A stretch of 64,000 bases of DNA from Vanilla planifolia (lineage: Eukaryota > Streptophyta > Magnoliopsida > Asparagales > Orchidaceae), in contig CM043875.1 in assembly GCA_023846275.1 (NCBI GenBank), positions 5,716,626-5,780,625 on the forward strand. Reading direction: 5' to 3'. Of the stretch, positions 63,565 to 64,000 are shown in pieces. How positions within the stretch are numbered: position 1 is the first letter of the stretch; each line of letters opens with the position of its first letter. The position numbers were made by a program, and so were the translations under genes. Below the pieces are notes generated by a model that was not told where the DNA came from, searched no databases, and was given only the letters and a program-made list of their open reading frames with translations.

Positions 63565-64000
63565 TGTCAAGCCCCCACCTACATCAAGTACCATTATATA
63601 ACAAAGTTATCATTAAAGTCGCGATATACAATATCTAAGCGAGGACAATAAACAAAACCCAATGTGGGGACCCGACGGTAAGACAAACACCAACTCCAAA
63701 ATCTAAAGTATATATATAAATGCATGTTTTTAAAAATTTAATCACACCAAAACTTTTCTCTCTCACACATCTCTTGAAAATGGCTTTTCTGTAGCAGCAT
63801 CATTCCTATCTCTCGGTGCAGTGGTTTCATGACTTGTGATGTAAGCACTAAATGAGATTTTTACACATCTTAGTAGATAAATCACAACAACTAACCAAGT
63901 ATGAAAATGAGATATCAAAATACCATGAGTAGTGAAGATCAATCATATGTATAAATCATATACATAAAATAACAATCACACAAGATGTCATATATATAAG
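63565..64000 (-). repeat. Partial LTR, inverted relative of 44654-46812
   Basis: Starts TGTCAAGCCCCC on the plus strand, which is the reverse complement of the end of the solo LTR at 44654-46812. Similarity holds with few gaps for at least 340 bp, including gatttatctactaagat and gcttacatcaca. It continues past the right edge, so whether it is a solo LTR or part of a full element cannot be told. Confidence 0.85.

Overview
This is a plant nuclear genomic window: AT-rich, dominated by retrotransposon debris, with three recognisable protein-coding loci, all on the minus strand. (1) At 2670-4525 is the long first exon of a mechanosensitive channel of the MSL10 type. Its pore-forming downstream exons are not visible before the left edge. 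(2) At 31144-31323 is an intronless 59-residue small polypeptide of the DEVIL/ROTUNDIFOLIA-LIKE family (DVL/RTFL). (3) At 47681-48906 is a two-exon receptor-like kinase resembling Arabidopsis At1g33260/At4g10390, with a short N-terminal anchor and a non-RD catalytic loop. The three loci show no operon-like or obvious functional link. The kinase and the small-peptide gene have GC-rich third codon positions against AT-rich surroundings, which favours a non-grass monocot, but the species cannot be named from this sequence.

Layout. 1-1400: decayed 3' half of a LINE, probably inside the MSL gene's first intron. 2670-4900: MSL exon 1 and 5' flank. 4900-9100: AT-rich, with a minus-strand Ty1-copia-type LTR fragment near 6740-8360. 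9110-11485: 5'-truncated minus-strand LINE with reverse transcriptase, zf-RVT and RNase H remnants. 11490-12545: minus-strand LTR-like promoter fragment. 12550-19000: several old copia-type LTRs, one of which (about 14361-16572) carries a short LINE insertion with target-site duplications. 19107-26106: a decayed two-LTR Ty1-copia element (PBS, gag remnant, pol trace, PPT). 26106-28060: diverged repeats of unknown origin. 28060-31143: a region with less transposon signal, two exon-like segments and a 37-base poly(A), then the DVL gene. 31384-38698: AT-rich, with old LTRs. 38699-41952 and 44654-46812: two solo LTRs, each with a perfect 5-bp target-site duplication. 46813-49000: the kinase locus. 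49100-63564: AT-rich decayed repeats, including a long (AT)n. 63565-64000: the end of a third LTR, an inverted relative of the one at 44654-46812.

No tRNA, rRNA, CRISPR array or plainly new system is supported. The most informative items are the small-peptide gene with an upstream mini-ORF, the solo LTRs with exact duplications, the nested LINE, and a 650-bp inverted dispersed repeat (34.3 kb versus 53.6-54.2 kb). Family assignments are from recognised motifs only; no search was run.
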